Assembly: GCA_039090855.1 (NCBI GenBank)
Contig: CM076991.1
Location: 103,614,021-103,678,020, forward strand
Length of the DNA: 64,000 bases
Source: Macrothele yani
Lineage: Eukaryota > Arthropoda > Arachnida > Araneae > Macrothelidae
Direction of reading: 5' to 3'
Numbering within the stretch: the first letter of the stretch is position 1; each line of letters starts with the position of its first letter. Made by a program: the position numbers and the translations under genes. The notes under the pieces are model-generated. The model was not told the origin of the DNA. It saw only the letters and a list, made by a program, of their open reading frames with translations, and made no database searches. Below are positions 31,145 through 41,382 of the stretch, piece by piece.

Positions 31145-32205
31145 CTCTCTTCTTTTTGCATCAACATTTTGGTTTTTCCTGATAATTTGTTCACATGCAA
31201 CTTGTTCTTAGACCCAGCTAATTTTGTTGCTGTTTCCATAAGAGCTTTGGTTACTTTTCTGTTAACTTCAGAGATGTCCACTTCTTCCGATGTTAGGCCT
31301 TCTAAAGCAGAGAACCTGTTCTTCAGTTCTAACTTGAAGGTATTATGGTGTTTTTTAAGGTTGGTTATGTCAATAGATTTTGTTTGTCTTATGAGCTTGC
31401 CACGTTCAAGTTTAGTGTTGAGGTGCATCTTACATCTCACCAATCTATGGTCACTACCTGTGTTGAACTTGTTTAGCACACTGCAGTCTTCTATGACGAA
31501 TTTTTTGTTACACATAATAAAATCAATTTCACTTGTCGTCCCATTTGGATGTCTCCATGTCCATTTCCTGTGTGGCTTTTTCTTGAAGAAGGAGTTCAAG
31601 ATGAAAAACCCTTCTGCCTCTGCAAACTCAACGAGAGTATTTCCACGCTGGTTTCTGTTGCCATGACCGAATTTACCTACTGAAGTTTCATTCTGTTGCC
31701 GTTGCCCTATTTTTGCATTGAAATCTCCCATAATTATTTTCAAGTGCTGCTTACCTTTATTATTTAGATGACAAATTTCCTCATAAAATTCTTCAATTTC
31801 TTCTTCAGGATGACTTGTGGTGGGTGCATAAGTTTGAATAATCTGAGCCTGGTATCTTTTCGAGAGTTGGATAACAAGTCGTGCAGCTCTGTCAGAGGAA
31901 CTTTCAACTTCTACAACTTTATCCTTCAGTTTCTTGTTTATTATAAATCCAACACCACTAGTTCTGCCAGTATCTGTCCCACGATAGTAGAAGAGATGTC
32001 CACTTTTCAGTTCGATGAGATCTTCTCCTTTTCTCCTTACCTCACTTAGCCCCACGATGTCCCACTTGATCCTTTGTAGTTCCTCTTCCAATTCAAGAAG
32101 CCTTGAATCAGAAGATAGGGAGCGTCCATTGTAAGTAGCCAAGGTCAGCATCAGATGGCAGCCTAGTCCGGTCCTCCGGGGATTCTTAGCACCCTCTGCC
32201 TTCAT
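31141..32205 (-). CDS. RTE LINE apurinic-like endonuclease frame, 354 residues
   Basis: APE-type endonuclease that nicks target DNA for reverse transcription. Motifs in order: LATYNGRSL (Asn), WDIVGLSEVRRKG (catalytic Glu), TSGVGFIINKKL, TYAPTTSHPEEE, IMGDFNAKIG (Asp/Asn), WTWRHPNGTTSEIDFIM and GSDHRLVRCKM (catalytic Asp-His). All expected active-site residues are there. After about residue 265 a linker runs to KLSGKTKMLMQKEER and a stop that overlaps the RT start. The A-run at 31153-31157 (T on the plus strand) is the likely site of the frameshift. The start MKAEGAKNPRRTG is the first ATG after the leader, plausible but unproven. Confidence 0.88.
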   Translation of the reverse strand: MKAEGAKNPRRTGLGCHLMLTLATYNGRSLSSDSRLLELEEELQRIKWDIVGLSEVRRKGEDLIELKSGHLFYYRGTDTGRTSGVGFIINKKLKDKVVEVESSSDRAARLVIQLSKRYQAQIIQTYAPTTSHPEEEIEEFYEEICHLNNKGKQHLKIIMGDFNAKIGQRQQNETSVGKFGHGNRNQRGNTLVEFAEAEGFFILNSFFKKKPHRKWTWRHPNGTTSEIDFIMCNKKFVIEDCSVLNKFNTGSDHRLVRCKMHLNTKLERGKLIRQTKSIDITNLKKHHNTFKLELKNRFSALEGLTSEEVDISEVNRKVTKALMETATKLAGSKNKLHVNKLSGKTKMLMQKEER

Positions 32206-32492
32206 GTCGCACTGGCCGCTGCCTTGGCCAGGTACATTCCAGCTAGCTGCCGGAGACTGAGGGCCAAGATTTAAGTTGTGGAATCATTTTGGAGGGGTTT
32301 GGCCATAACTCACCACGCTGGCCAAGCGGGTTGGTGAGTGTGGGATAGAATTTCCTCTGATCCCGATGGTACAGTTATACCGCTATGGGCGGTCGTCAGA
32401 GCCCCTTTAGTGGGAACAGGATGCACCACGAGAAGGCGGGGTTGACATTTGTCAAGGAGAGGCTGTGATGTTACGCATCACCTGACCTTGCA

Positions 32493-32725
32493 TATTTCAA
32501 TAAGTATTATTATATTTCAAATAAGTATTATTATATTTCAAATAAGTATTATTATATTTCAAATAAGTATTATTATATTTAAAATTTATATAATTTGAAA
32601 TATAATAATACTTATAATACTTATAAATTTATATAAATGTATTATACTTATGATACTTATAAATTTATACAAATTTGAAATTGTACTTCATAAATTTGAA
32701 ATTATACTTTATAAATTTGATGTTG
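32493..32725. repeat. AT-rich tandem repeat, right block
   Basis: Repeats of atttcaaataagtattatta on one side and acttataaattt..tttgaaat on the other, the same sequence family as 28786-29310. It is the right half of the array split by the LINE. Confidence 0.9.
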
Positions 32726-33326
32726 ATGGTCGTTAAAGCCCTTTCCGCAAGGCATTTAGATCTGAGTAACTCTGATAATTTCGACGGACACACGAAAATT
32801 TCATGTTTCTTGTGAAATTTCAGAACTTTGAGCGTCTGGTCATAGCCAAAGATATTTACCGATTCGAAAATTTTTTCACACAATTGTTACTGGTGCTCAC
32901 TCACAACGTTTCCGCACTAGGGCGTTTTGACCAAAGAATTTCGGGTTTTTTGGACTCACCCTACAGGTCATCCTGTTCAGATTACGACAGAAGCAACTGT
33001 GAGGCAAGTACAGGAGATGATTCGAGCTGACAGACGAGTAACGATAGACAGTGTATATGGAACTGCAACAGGCTGTTCTTATGGTTTAGCCGATGAGCAT
33101 AATGAACGATTTGCTTGAATTTCTGAAGAGTGTATTGTATCTGCAGTGACAACTGATTCAAGAACAGAAAATGAAACCGAATGGGCTTGCCGTTGCAACA
33201 TCTCTCTAGGTATGCTTGTAAAGAAGACATGCTTAATAGAATTTTTACTGGGGGTGCATCATGGATGCATTACCCTTCACCTTCCACCAAGATATTTCGA
33301 ATTTCGCCATCAGCACAGAAGGTTAT

Positions 33327-33559
33327 TTTCTTTTTTTGTTTTTTTTTTTTAATCCGAGGTTCAGCGACAACCGTGAGGAACTCAATGACCTATAAGAAGC
33401 CGCCCGTCCCTAATTTAAGGTCACTGGTTCCAGGGAAGGGAGAGAGCCAGTGACATAACACAAACACAACAACCATGCCTCACCGGAATTCGAACCCGGA
33501 CCCTTTCGGATGAATGATCAGAGGCCAGCGCTTAGACCACTGCACCACCGGGGCCACAA
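33327..33559 (-). repeat. SINE-B copy 5
   Basis: The poly-T start at 33327-33350 is the reversed A-tail. The body ends gccccggtggtgcagtgg on the minus strand, with B box gggttcgaattcc slightly altered. A 10 bp duplication agaaggttat flanks it (33317-33326 and 33560-33569). It sits in mariner-P and splits its frame. Confidence 0.92.
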
Positions 33560-33606
33560 AGAAGGTTATGTTTACAGTGTTTGGGCATTCACATGGACTG
33601 CTGTTA

Positions 33607-34431
33607 GCTTCTTGAGTGTCTCAATGTGCCGCTCGCTGGTCACGGTACGGCCACGCTCCAGAAAATCATGGAGAATAACACCCTTGCCATCTCCAAAATA
33701 ATAGTCACCATGACTTTCTGTGCTGATCGTTGGCTTTTGGACTTTTTAGGTCTTGGTGAAGAGGTGTGACGCTATTCTATGGATTGATTCTACGTTTCCG
33801 GATCGTAAAGATACGCCCACGTTCATTCCCTGCCACCAGATCAGGAAAAAACGCGACTTCATTGGCTTGAAACGCTTCTAGAAGATCAGAGCAGACTTCT
33901 ACCCTTCTCTCCTTCAAATCGGGTGTCAACTGCCGAGGTACCCACTTTGCGCACACTTTCTAATACCCTACGTCTTTTACTATCTTCTGTATGACATTGT
34001 GACCACAGTCTAGTTGTGTAAAAAGCTCACGGATTCATACTCGTCTCTCCGCAAGAATCAATTCATCCACTCGCTGACGATTGGTGTCAGTGGTCGCAGA
34101 TGATGGTCTCCCACTCCGTGGTATGTCTTCAATTCTCCTTTCCCCTTCTTTAAACTTCTTCATCCATCTGTGCACATTGCTTTTGTCAATGGTGTCATCT
34201 CCGTAAACATTCTGTAGCCTTCTGTGGATGTCGGACAGCCTGCACCCTTCCTTCGTCAGCAACTCATTGACCGCATGTTGCTTCTGCTTGGAATCCATTA
34301 TTTACCTGCAATGAGGAAGAAGGGTTACTATAGAGGAAGATTTATCCTACCATCATGTGCAATTTGAATGATCTCTGTCAGTTAATAAAAAAATTATGCC
34401 CACTTTTGCATTACTTTCGGTACAACCCTCA
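33607..34431 (-). mobile_element. mariner-M copy 1 (3' part missing)
   Basis: The right end, in reverse, reads gagggttgtaccgaaagtaa, like the right end of mariner-M copy 2. The left part is cut at 33607, where it joins mariner-P. Confidence 0.75.
33620..34298 (-). pseudogene. mariner-M copy 1 transposase, N-terminal and middle part
   Basis: Starts MDSKQKQHAVNELLTKEGCR, with two helix-turn-helix motifs: LSDIHRRLQNVYGDDTIDKSNVHRWMKKF (in two stretches) and the link EDIPRSGRPSS. From 34035 frameshifts follow. The SWRWSAGNERGRIF-type region lies near 33800, then SERHIETLKKLTAVHVNAQ-like text toward 33607. The catalytic DDN and C-terminus are missing because of the junction with mariner-P. Confidence 0.75.
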
Positions 34432-35824
34432 TAAATTGAAATATGCATCATAGAGCTCTCTTTCATCTAGGATCTGACAGATTTTTTTTTTCTTTTCATG
34501 AGGCAATTTATGAGGCGTTCTCTTGTAGGTGCGTGCATCTTGGCAGTGAGCCCGCAAGACGGAAATCCCCGACCTGGATTGGTGGTCACAATCCGCCCAT
34601 GCTTCCGAACGCACTCATGCATGGACAGAGAGCGCAACAAACTATATTTTCGACCGTCTGGTTATAGGAAAATGTGACTTAAAACATCGAAAGGTAATAT
34701 GCATGAATTTTCTGTTTAGAAAACGTTAACGAGATGTGAACTACCGAAGCAAAACGAAATACTCGTCTAAAACAAAAACATCTCGTACATCATGCTTTAA
34801 CGGTTAATGGATTATCATGGCCAGCTAGAGATATCCCGAGAAAGGACTTCTTTCGGGGCCACAAAGTAGCCTTCCTGATTCATCCTAATTAATTCTCAGC
34901 TTGGTGTAATCTTAAGATCGATGGACGCCGTTAAGTGGCCTGATCACGTGACAAACAAGGTAATAGGCTTGATCTTTTTTCCCCGTGCCTTTAATTATTT
35001 TTCTTTTTCCCACTAAGAGGCCTCCTTCCTCGATGGGTTTTCTGCATTTCTGGACCTTTCTTTTTATACGAAACTCCTCCCTTTTCTCTCTCTTGTCTAC
35101 ACGGCTGTGGTCACGGTGTTTTTGGTCCGGAAGTAGTCTCAACCGGAAGTTCCATCAATCAGTTTCTTGTGATGTGTAGGCACAGAGGCGTGTCCAACAT
35201 GTCTGCCTGCACGCAATGTACCTAACGCTGTGAATCCTCTGACATATTATCATTAGTTCGGCCCCAAATTTTTCTTCAACCAATATGATGAAGATGAAGA
35301 AGATGATGTTGTTGACTTCACAGCCCTTCCCACTCGTTTCTTCTGTTTTAGTTAACGCACAGAATATAATGTCAATGAATCTTAATCGAATGCCACGAAG
35401 CAGCACTACCTTTTTTTAGCGTTTCAGATTTTCGAAAAGAACAAGATTCGCTGCTGGCACATTTGTTGGCAGTGTATGAATTATTTTACGAGAAGAGTTA
35501 CTTGTATTTCAAGCATTTTTTTTTTTTTTTTCATTTTCCGCGGATGATGGTCAGTTCTTTTCAGGCAGGGGGCGTCGCTAGATTGAGAACATAGGAGGGA
35601 GGAGGAGGGGGGGGACTGAACAGGGCATAATTTTGTTTTCACTAACTGCAGAATTTTAAAATTGATAATCGTCACATTTTTTTTTACTTGCGTCTAAAAT
35701 TATTTAATTAATTTATTTAATTTCGCTTAGAACCATAAGCCCCGAAATCTTCAACTTCAGGATTAATTTTAGCGCAGTATTAATGTTGACCTTTTCCCTA
35801 TTTTCGGTAGATTTTTGAGAATAC
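34432..35824. other. Unassigned spacer
   Basis: No gene recognised. Low-complexity tracts: poly-T at 35517-35531, a GA-rich stretch (gggaggaggaggggg) at 35593-35614, and (gatgaa)-like text near 35288. Confidence 0.5.
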
Positions 35825-36660
35825 GGAGACGGCACCTAGTTGCTTTGCTGCAGTGAGGAGTATTAAACAGTGCTGCTGAGGTTCGTCTTTCTTCTGTTTT
35901 TTTTTTTTTTTTTTTTTGTGACCTTTTTAAGGATGAGCAACTGATTTAATATACAGACAGTATGGAAGCTAAGCTTTTAGTTTTACACACTCTCGCTATT
36001 TAAACAAGGGACAGAGTGAATAGTGGATGACATGTGTTTTGTGTGTGCTGCCTGGGTTGTCTGCTTAATTATGGTGTTGACTTCACGGAATGCCACGCTT
36101 TCGGAGATAGAGGTTTGCAGCAGTGACGAGTATTGAGCACTGCTGCAGTGGGTTCGCTTTCAAGAGACAGAGTGAATAGTGGATTCTATATGTTCTCGGC
36201 ATGCTGGCTGGGTGGTGTTGTTTATCCACGGAATGCAAGGCGTTCGGAGACAAAGGTTTGCTGTTGTAAGGAGTACTGAGCACTGCTGCAGTGGGTTCGC
36301 TTTCAAGAGACAGAGTGAATAGTAGATCCTATATGTTCTTTGCATGCTGGCTGGGTGGTCTGGTTTGTCCACGGAATGCAAGGCTTTCGGAGACAAAGGT
36401 TTGCTGTTGCAAGGAGTATTGAGCACTGCTGCAGTGGGTTCGCTTTCAAGAGACAGAGTGAATAGTGGATCCTATATGTTCTCTGCATGATGGTGGGTGG
36501 TTTGGTTTACTGGAGTGAAGACTCCACGGAGAGCCAGGCTTTCGGAGACAGAGGTTTGTTACTGTGATGAGTATTGAGCATAGCTGGAGTGAGTTCGCTT
36601 TCAAGAGACAGAGTGAATAATGGATTCTATGCGTTCTCTGGATGCTAGCCGGGTTGTCCA
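35825..36660. repeat. ~143 bp tandem repeat, about five units
   Basis: The marker gttcgctttcaagagacaga recurs near 36151, 36294, 36437 and 36595; spacing is 143, 143 and 157 bp. Other shared words are ctttcggagacaaaggtttg and attgagcactgctgcagtg. The leftmost unit (35825-36060) is diverged and carries a T-run at 35898-35919. Repeated short frames on the minus strand (MQRTYRIHYSLCLLKANPLQ) come from the repeat and are not evidence of genes. Confidence 0.9.
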
Positions 36661-38464
36661 GTTATTCACTGTTCACTGACAAACAACAGAAGAAAAATAT
36701 TGTACATACAGAGCGAATCCAGTGCCAAACTTTTTCCTCTCCAAGTACCCAAATACTGAGGTGTACATTGGGTTTGCGGGGATTTAAACACGTCACATGT
36801 TCACGTAACCGCACCGGATGTAGAGAAGCATTAGTAAGAAGAGTCCTGTAAACACTTTCCACTGCTCTCCTCGGCGCTTGCAAGGAGCTTTGTTAAAATA
36901 ACAGGTCCCCCTTTCTTCTAGTTCAAAGAGAGAGAGAGAGAACCCTCATTTCTTCGCTTGTCTGCTAATATCCTTTCAAATTACGGACAGGGAGAATCCT
37001 TTCGTGCTCTTTCTTAGAAGAACCCAGAGAACTATCATCTACTCGATTACTGATTGGAGATCTTCTTTTGGGGCAATTCATTTCTTAGAGAAGCATTAAG
37101 CTGAAGCAAATGCTCCTTACTGAAATACTCTAAGCCACTGCCGACATTCAAAATTTGAAAATATACCTTAGTAACAGCTGCTTCATTTGGCAGTAATAAT
37201 TACCATTATATATATTTATTTATTTAATATGGGTGTAGTTTAAAGAATCAAGAGAAGATACTGAATGTCACGTGCCAACAAAAGAATTCAGCGTACCATA
37301 GGCTCTTCACCCCTGACCTATAGGCCCAAGTAACTATAGAATTAAATGAGGTGCTTCAGTGATGTTTATTTCAGCGACTGCTGGAGGTAAATCGACTTTT
37401 AAACTTTCTTAACAAATGCGATAGTAACTTGAGAAGTAAATCATGTTCTGCAAACATTAAGGAAGTAATATAGATTGACGTTTAGGAAGTCTGGCTCCAA
37501 GATGCAGAAACACTTTTTTTTCAAATGACTTTTGAATAAATGGGAAATATCGGGGTATGCATTAAAATGGAAATCATAAATGAGGTGTGAAAAAATCCTG
37601 AGAGAAAATATTTGACGTTTAGCACATCCTAGTGTTCACGAAGTCGTCAGTCCGTACGGAACTCTGTGATGATTAGGGGGTGGAACAGCCTGATTCTAAA
37701 ATGCTAACTGATACTTACTTCTTCCGACTATGCGTATTTGAATGCCTAAATACCTCACTGATTGAATTTTAATGTCTTTAGTAAGCAAGTATGCTTCAAC
37801 TGACTAGAGTCGCCAGTTTATAGCGCGGAAGAAATGGTTCAGATTAACGAAATGACGCAGGTCTTGGTCAGAAGGATAAAGCTTTATACTTTCGGATCAG
37901 AATCAGCAAAATGGCTCTACTGACCAGAAGAAAATTAGATGGCTTCCGAAAGAAGAAGTTAATAACGCGATGATATGCAGAGAATTTTGACGGTCCAGCG
38001 AAACTGGAGATGAGGCTCTGGCCGAAATAGCGCGCATGCTGTTATCTCTTCAATATCTAAGGACTGGAAAAATAAAACGTAGTTCAAATATTCGTAAATT
38101 GAATTTCTTCGTTTTCTGTGAAACTGACCTTTACATCGCAGTGCTGAAGAACTTGCAGACGAAAATTAATTTTTCAGTGTTAAATAGCTCCTCTCAACTG
38201 ATCCACTACTACAATCTTTAAGGTAATTTCGAGCACGTACTTTTATCAATGGAAGTGCCGCACTTTCATCAATTGATGTGCCGCACTTTCAGGACGATAT
38301 TTCGTGAGATCATCTCCAGCACATGTGAAAAACTTCATTTTCTCTTTATTTAAATGGTTCAAAACTGTTACTTTTAAGATACAGGTGATCATGTAAATAC
38401 ATCTTCTGCAGAAAATTTCAGTGTTCCAAAGAAATTCCAGTTTCCATGTAAATAAAGGAATGTA
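36661..38464. other. Unassigned spacer
   Basis: About 1.8 kb without recognisable transposon proteins, tRNA-like boxes or long open frames. A short (GA)n run lies near 36928. Confidence 0.5.
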
Positions 38465-39287
38465 CACTGAGTGGCCAAATTATTATGACCACTCAGTACG
38501 TTGTTGGGCCAACTTTGCCCTAAATATTGCTTGAATTCGCTTTCGCATGGAGTTTATTTCAACAAGTGTATGTAAATGTCTTGGGCATATTAGCCCAAAT
38601 GTGATGAATTGCAACCTACAGTTCTCGAAGATTTAATTATAGCGAATCTAGCTGTCTGATACTCTTTTCGACTGCATCTCACAAACGCTGCATTGGATTG
38701 AAATCCAGTGATTGAGGAGGCCAATGTAGTAAAGAAAAGTCTCCGTCATGATCCTGAAACCATTCGTGTACAGTGTGAGTGCTATGACATGAAGCATTTT
38801 TCTGCTGGAAATATCCATTTCCATTGGGATAAAGCATCAACATAAATGGTTGGACTTGGTCAGTAACGATATTTAAATGCATTTGAGCGGTAAAATGTTG
38901 CTCCATACGAATCAAAGAGCCCAAAAAACTACCGCGAAAGCATGTCTCAGACTACAGCGTGGCCTCCGACAGCTTGAATAGCAGTGACGATATCCACACC
39001 CTTCATCTGCATGGTATAATTGAAAACCTGATTCGTCGGAGCACATTACCCTTCCCACTCGGTTGCTGTCTAATTCTTGTGTTCCTGAGCCAACTAGAGG
39101 TGTTTCATCTTGTTCGCTGCAGATAGCAATGGCTTACAGACAGTAGAGGTCTGCACGAGCCCTGGCTTGTTCGGGCATTTGCTCATGTCTAATTTAGCAA
39201 AGTGTAGTCCAGCTTGATATTAATTCCTTTCCTGTTACAGGGAGTTTGTAGATAGTAGGTGTCCGCATACTTTTAATTTGGTGTGTC
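38465..39287 (-). mobile_element. Tc1-F: deleted Tc1-like transposon
   Basis: The left end cactgagtggccaaattatt follows TA at 38463-38464, and the right end, read in reverse near 39287, gives gacacaccaaattaaaagta, a diverged match. The length is ~0.82 kb, so about a third of a normal Tc1 is missing. Confidence 0.65.
38679..39160 (-). pseudogene. Tc1-F transposase fragment
   Basis: 38924-38679 encodes LNIVTDQVQPFMLMLYPNGN, then GYFQQKNASCHSTHTVHEWF, where the second catalytic Asp is Lys. It continues DFSLLHWPPQSLDFNPMQRL, a late DDE region with the acidic Pro-Ile-Glu motif changed to PMQ. Upstream (39160-38930) only scraps such as the DESGFQLYHADEG-like text near 39030 remain. Inactive. Confidence 0.75.
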
Positions 39288-40670
39288 ATTTTAATATCAT
39301 TTTATTATCATGCATTACATCTTATGCTCCCCGTTGTAGGATTCTGATAACAATATCGAAGTGGTCACGCTTCTCCACTCATTATTATTATTACTAGGTA
39401 AAAGAAAGGACATCAGCGATGAAGAAGGAAAATATATTTTATTGTTGTAAGAATCTTACCTCGATATGAGGTGTCATAAACGTGCACGAAACAACGTTTC
39501 GTCAAAGGGAAACGGATGTGTTCGAAACGTGGAAGTACGTTTCACGAACGTACTTTACGGTGAACATTACAACAATAAAAACACTGGTTGAGGCAGGGAT
39601 TCGACAATTAAAACAGGCAAGCACCAGGAGGCGCCACCAAAATGGGACAAACGCTCAGACAAAGAAAATTGTTCTGTATTCGATTATATTTTATTTAATT
39701 TCTTTTCTGTCAGACAAAGAAAAATATTTTGTTTTAGATTATATTTTATTTAATTTTCTCATCTGTAACAATGGCATCTATAGCACTTGTCAGTTTGGAC
39801 ATGAGCTGAAATAAAGACATAATCAACCATGGTTTAAAAATCATCGTACGATATCGAGAATTACTGCCTCTTGGATTTCGGGTCTTAGGATAGGCGTTTT
39901 AGACCTAAAGCATCAAGCTGAGTTATAAGAATATGAGGAATCATACCAGTTCCAGAGATAGTTAATGAAAGTATATGTTTCTTCATTTCAAAATTGCCTT
40001 TATTCTTCAGTAAAATAACATTTCTATGTACATGACAATGGAATTCTGCCAATAAATACAGCGGTATATACATCAGCTGGAAAGTTCCAGTGAAACGTAA
40101 AACAAAATATTGTTAAAATCATAAAAAAAATTATTTCGTCACGTACGGCGAAGGAGAGGCAGACAATAAAGCACGAGCGATACAAACGAAAATGTTTATT
40201 TACAGTATTGTAGACAGGGCAAGACATGATTCTATACTATGCACAAATTCCAATTAAGCATTACTACCATACTAAAGATTAAACATTAGGTACTAATTCA
40301 CAGAAATGCAACAGTGATGCTACATTCAAAATTTACAACATATGTACAGAAGTATTCAGTGACAAGGGGAAATAACGCTAAATGTACTCAGAAGGGCATC
40401 TTGTTGCATTATATTATACACACAGTGACTAATATTTAAAAAAAATATTCAACATAATGAAGGGGACATTGCGTGGGCAGTAAACTGTGCAGAAGGAAGA
40501 ATTATATACAACAACATAAAACCCAACATTATCGAAGAGAACATGGGAAACATGGTGAGCTATCTTCAATGTCACATTAAAACAGAAAAATCACAAATAG
40601 CGAAGCACCAAAATTAATACGTAAAAACATGATTTGTTACAGTGAACGTGGGCGACAACAAAAATCCCAC
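39288..40670. other. Unassigned spacer with a ~58 bp duplication
   Basis: cagacaaagaaaat plus gattatattttatttaatt occurs twice in direct tandem at about 39656-39768. No gene recognised; the frame at 39482-39814 is explained by this AT-rich duplication. Confidence 0.5.
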
Positions 40671-41229
40671 TTATAGGTTGAGATGTAACTGCAAATTGTG
40701 GATATGGAACCACCCAGCCGATTGGGCCCAAGTGGAATGAAAAACGCTATCGGTGTGTGTTGAGGCAGCACGAGAGTGCTCCATTTGGAGGCGAGTGGTT
40801 AACCGTGCTAGGAAGCGTCTCCGAATGATAGCACTTGCCTCCTGAGGAGGTGGAATAAGAGCAGGGAAACGTTGTTGAAGATGGAAAGCATAGACAGTGA
40901 ACTTCACAAGAAGAAAAATGTAACGGCACACAGGAGGCAAGTGAGTAGGTGGATGCTTTGTTTGGAGTAGCCAAGCATATGCAAGAAATGGTAACGATCG
41001 AGCACAAATTCGATCAGCAAGACGAAATGCTGTGTTTAGGTCTTCAACTTCCACATGCGCTTCAATCTCTGCAGCCAGTTGCACATACTGATCTTTCTCG
41101 CATAGGTATTCCAAATATTACGGTCCAACGGTTCCGATATGCCGATAATGACTGTTTCCTTCTGCCTTTTGTCATATAGCACTATGTCTGGACAATTGGC
41201 AGAGATGGTTACGTCTCTTATTAATATTA
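40671..41229 (-). pseudogene. Possible retroelement restriction-like endonuclease fragment
   Basis: 41210-41100 on the minus strand reads VTISANCPDIVLYDKRQKETVIIGISEPLDRN (in two stretches), resembling the PD...D pattern of restriction-like endonucleases at the C-terminus of R2/R4-type LINEs, with the second Asp replaced by Gly. A frameshift then leads to EKDQYVQLAAEIEAHVEVED, typical of the following helix, inside an open frame to 40671. The rest of that 147-codon frame is unrecognised. The assignment rests on recalled motif similarity and no RT domain is near. Confidence 0.4.
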
Positions 41230-41382
41230 CGGGTGTTGTACCGAAAGTAACGCAAAAGTGGTTATAACTTTTTTATTAACTGACAGAGGTCGTCCAAATT
41301 GCACCTGTTGGTAGAGTAACTATTTCTCTATACAAAAGTACTACACAACATTGTCTCCATCACATGCGATGCATATGCGACA

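Larger units (their letters stand above)
29311..32492 (-). mobile_element. RTE-clade LINE, apparently full length (3.2 kb)
   Basis: Minus-strand order: a ~285 bp leader (32492-32206), endonuclease frame, reverse transcriptase frame, stop codon, and a short (atg)n tail at 29311-29323. A separate gag-like ORF1 is not seen, as in many RTE elements. The leader's caccaacccgc..gccagcgtggtgag segment recurs in the derivative at 8338. Two frames overlapping by four bases replace the usual single EN-RT frame. This is the best-preserved autonomous element in the window. Confidence 0.9.
27869..32963. mobile_element. 5.1 kb DNA transposon with ~190 bp inverted repeats and 8 bp TSD, containing a LINE
   Basis: Outer ends are tagggtgggtcgaaaaaacc on the left and, in reverse, tagggtgagtccaaaaaacc on the right. 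Similarity extends about 190 bp inward (27869-28055 against 32775-32963). Flanking 8 bp are ctggtcat (27861-27868) and caggtcat (32964-32971), and the mariner coding frame continues across. TAGGGTG ends plus 8 bp duplication suggest hAT or P-type insertion. The left inverted repeat is followed by a second, diverged copy in direct orientation (~28067-28200). Inside are an unrecognised ORF, AT-rich tandem repeats and an RTE LINE. No transposase is visible. Confidence 0.7.
26990..33606 (+). mobile_element. mariner-P: mariner split by three insertions
   Basis: The mariner coding pieces are 27003-27149, 27830-27868, 32972-33326 and 33560-33606, and they read continuously across a short hAT, a 5.1 kb element and a SINE-B. 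At ~33606 it joins another mariner in opposite orientation at agcttcttgag, a sequence also present in that other family, so microhomology probably joined them. Upstream terminal repeat not identified. The 26798-26989 sequence before it is unassigned. Confidence 0.75.
27003..33606 (+). pseudogene. mariner-P transposase pseudogene (disrupted)
   Basis: 27003-27149 gives MATMLEECTIEK..AEVHFLRAKEV and ENGEKCLSCKVMHDWVDKFSQ, the first helix-turn-helix. 27830-27868 continues ERSKVADEDRPGH, and 32972 resumes PVQITTEATVRQVQEMIRAD, then RRVTIDSV. 33170-33326 carries NRMGLPLQHLSRYACKEDML and IFTGGASWMHYPSPSTK, where the usual TGDESW (first catalytic Asp) has become TGGASW. After the SINE, KVMFTVFGHSHGLLL. 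Frameshifts, a lost catalytic residue and the missing C-terminus show it is dead. Confidence 0.8.

Noticed and set aside
30603..31666. Plus-strand open frames across 30.6-31.7 kb
   Set aside because: They are antisense shadows of the LINE endonuclease and RT frames.
36083..36488. Repeated peptide MQRTYRIHYSLCLLKANPLQ suggesting a repeat protein
   Set aside because: Arises only from the 143 bp tandem DNA repeat; frames close in every unit.
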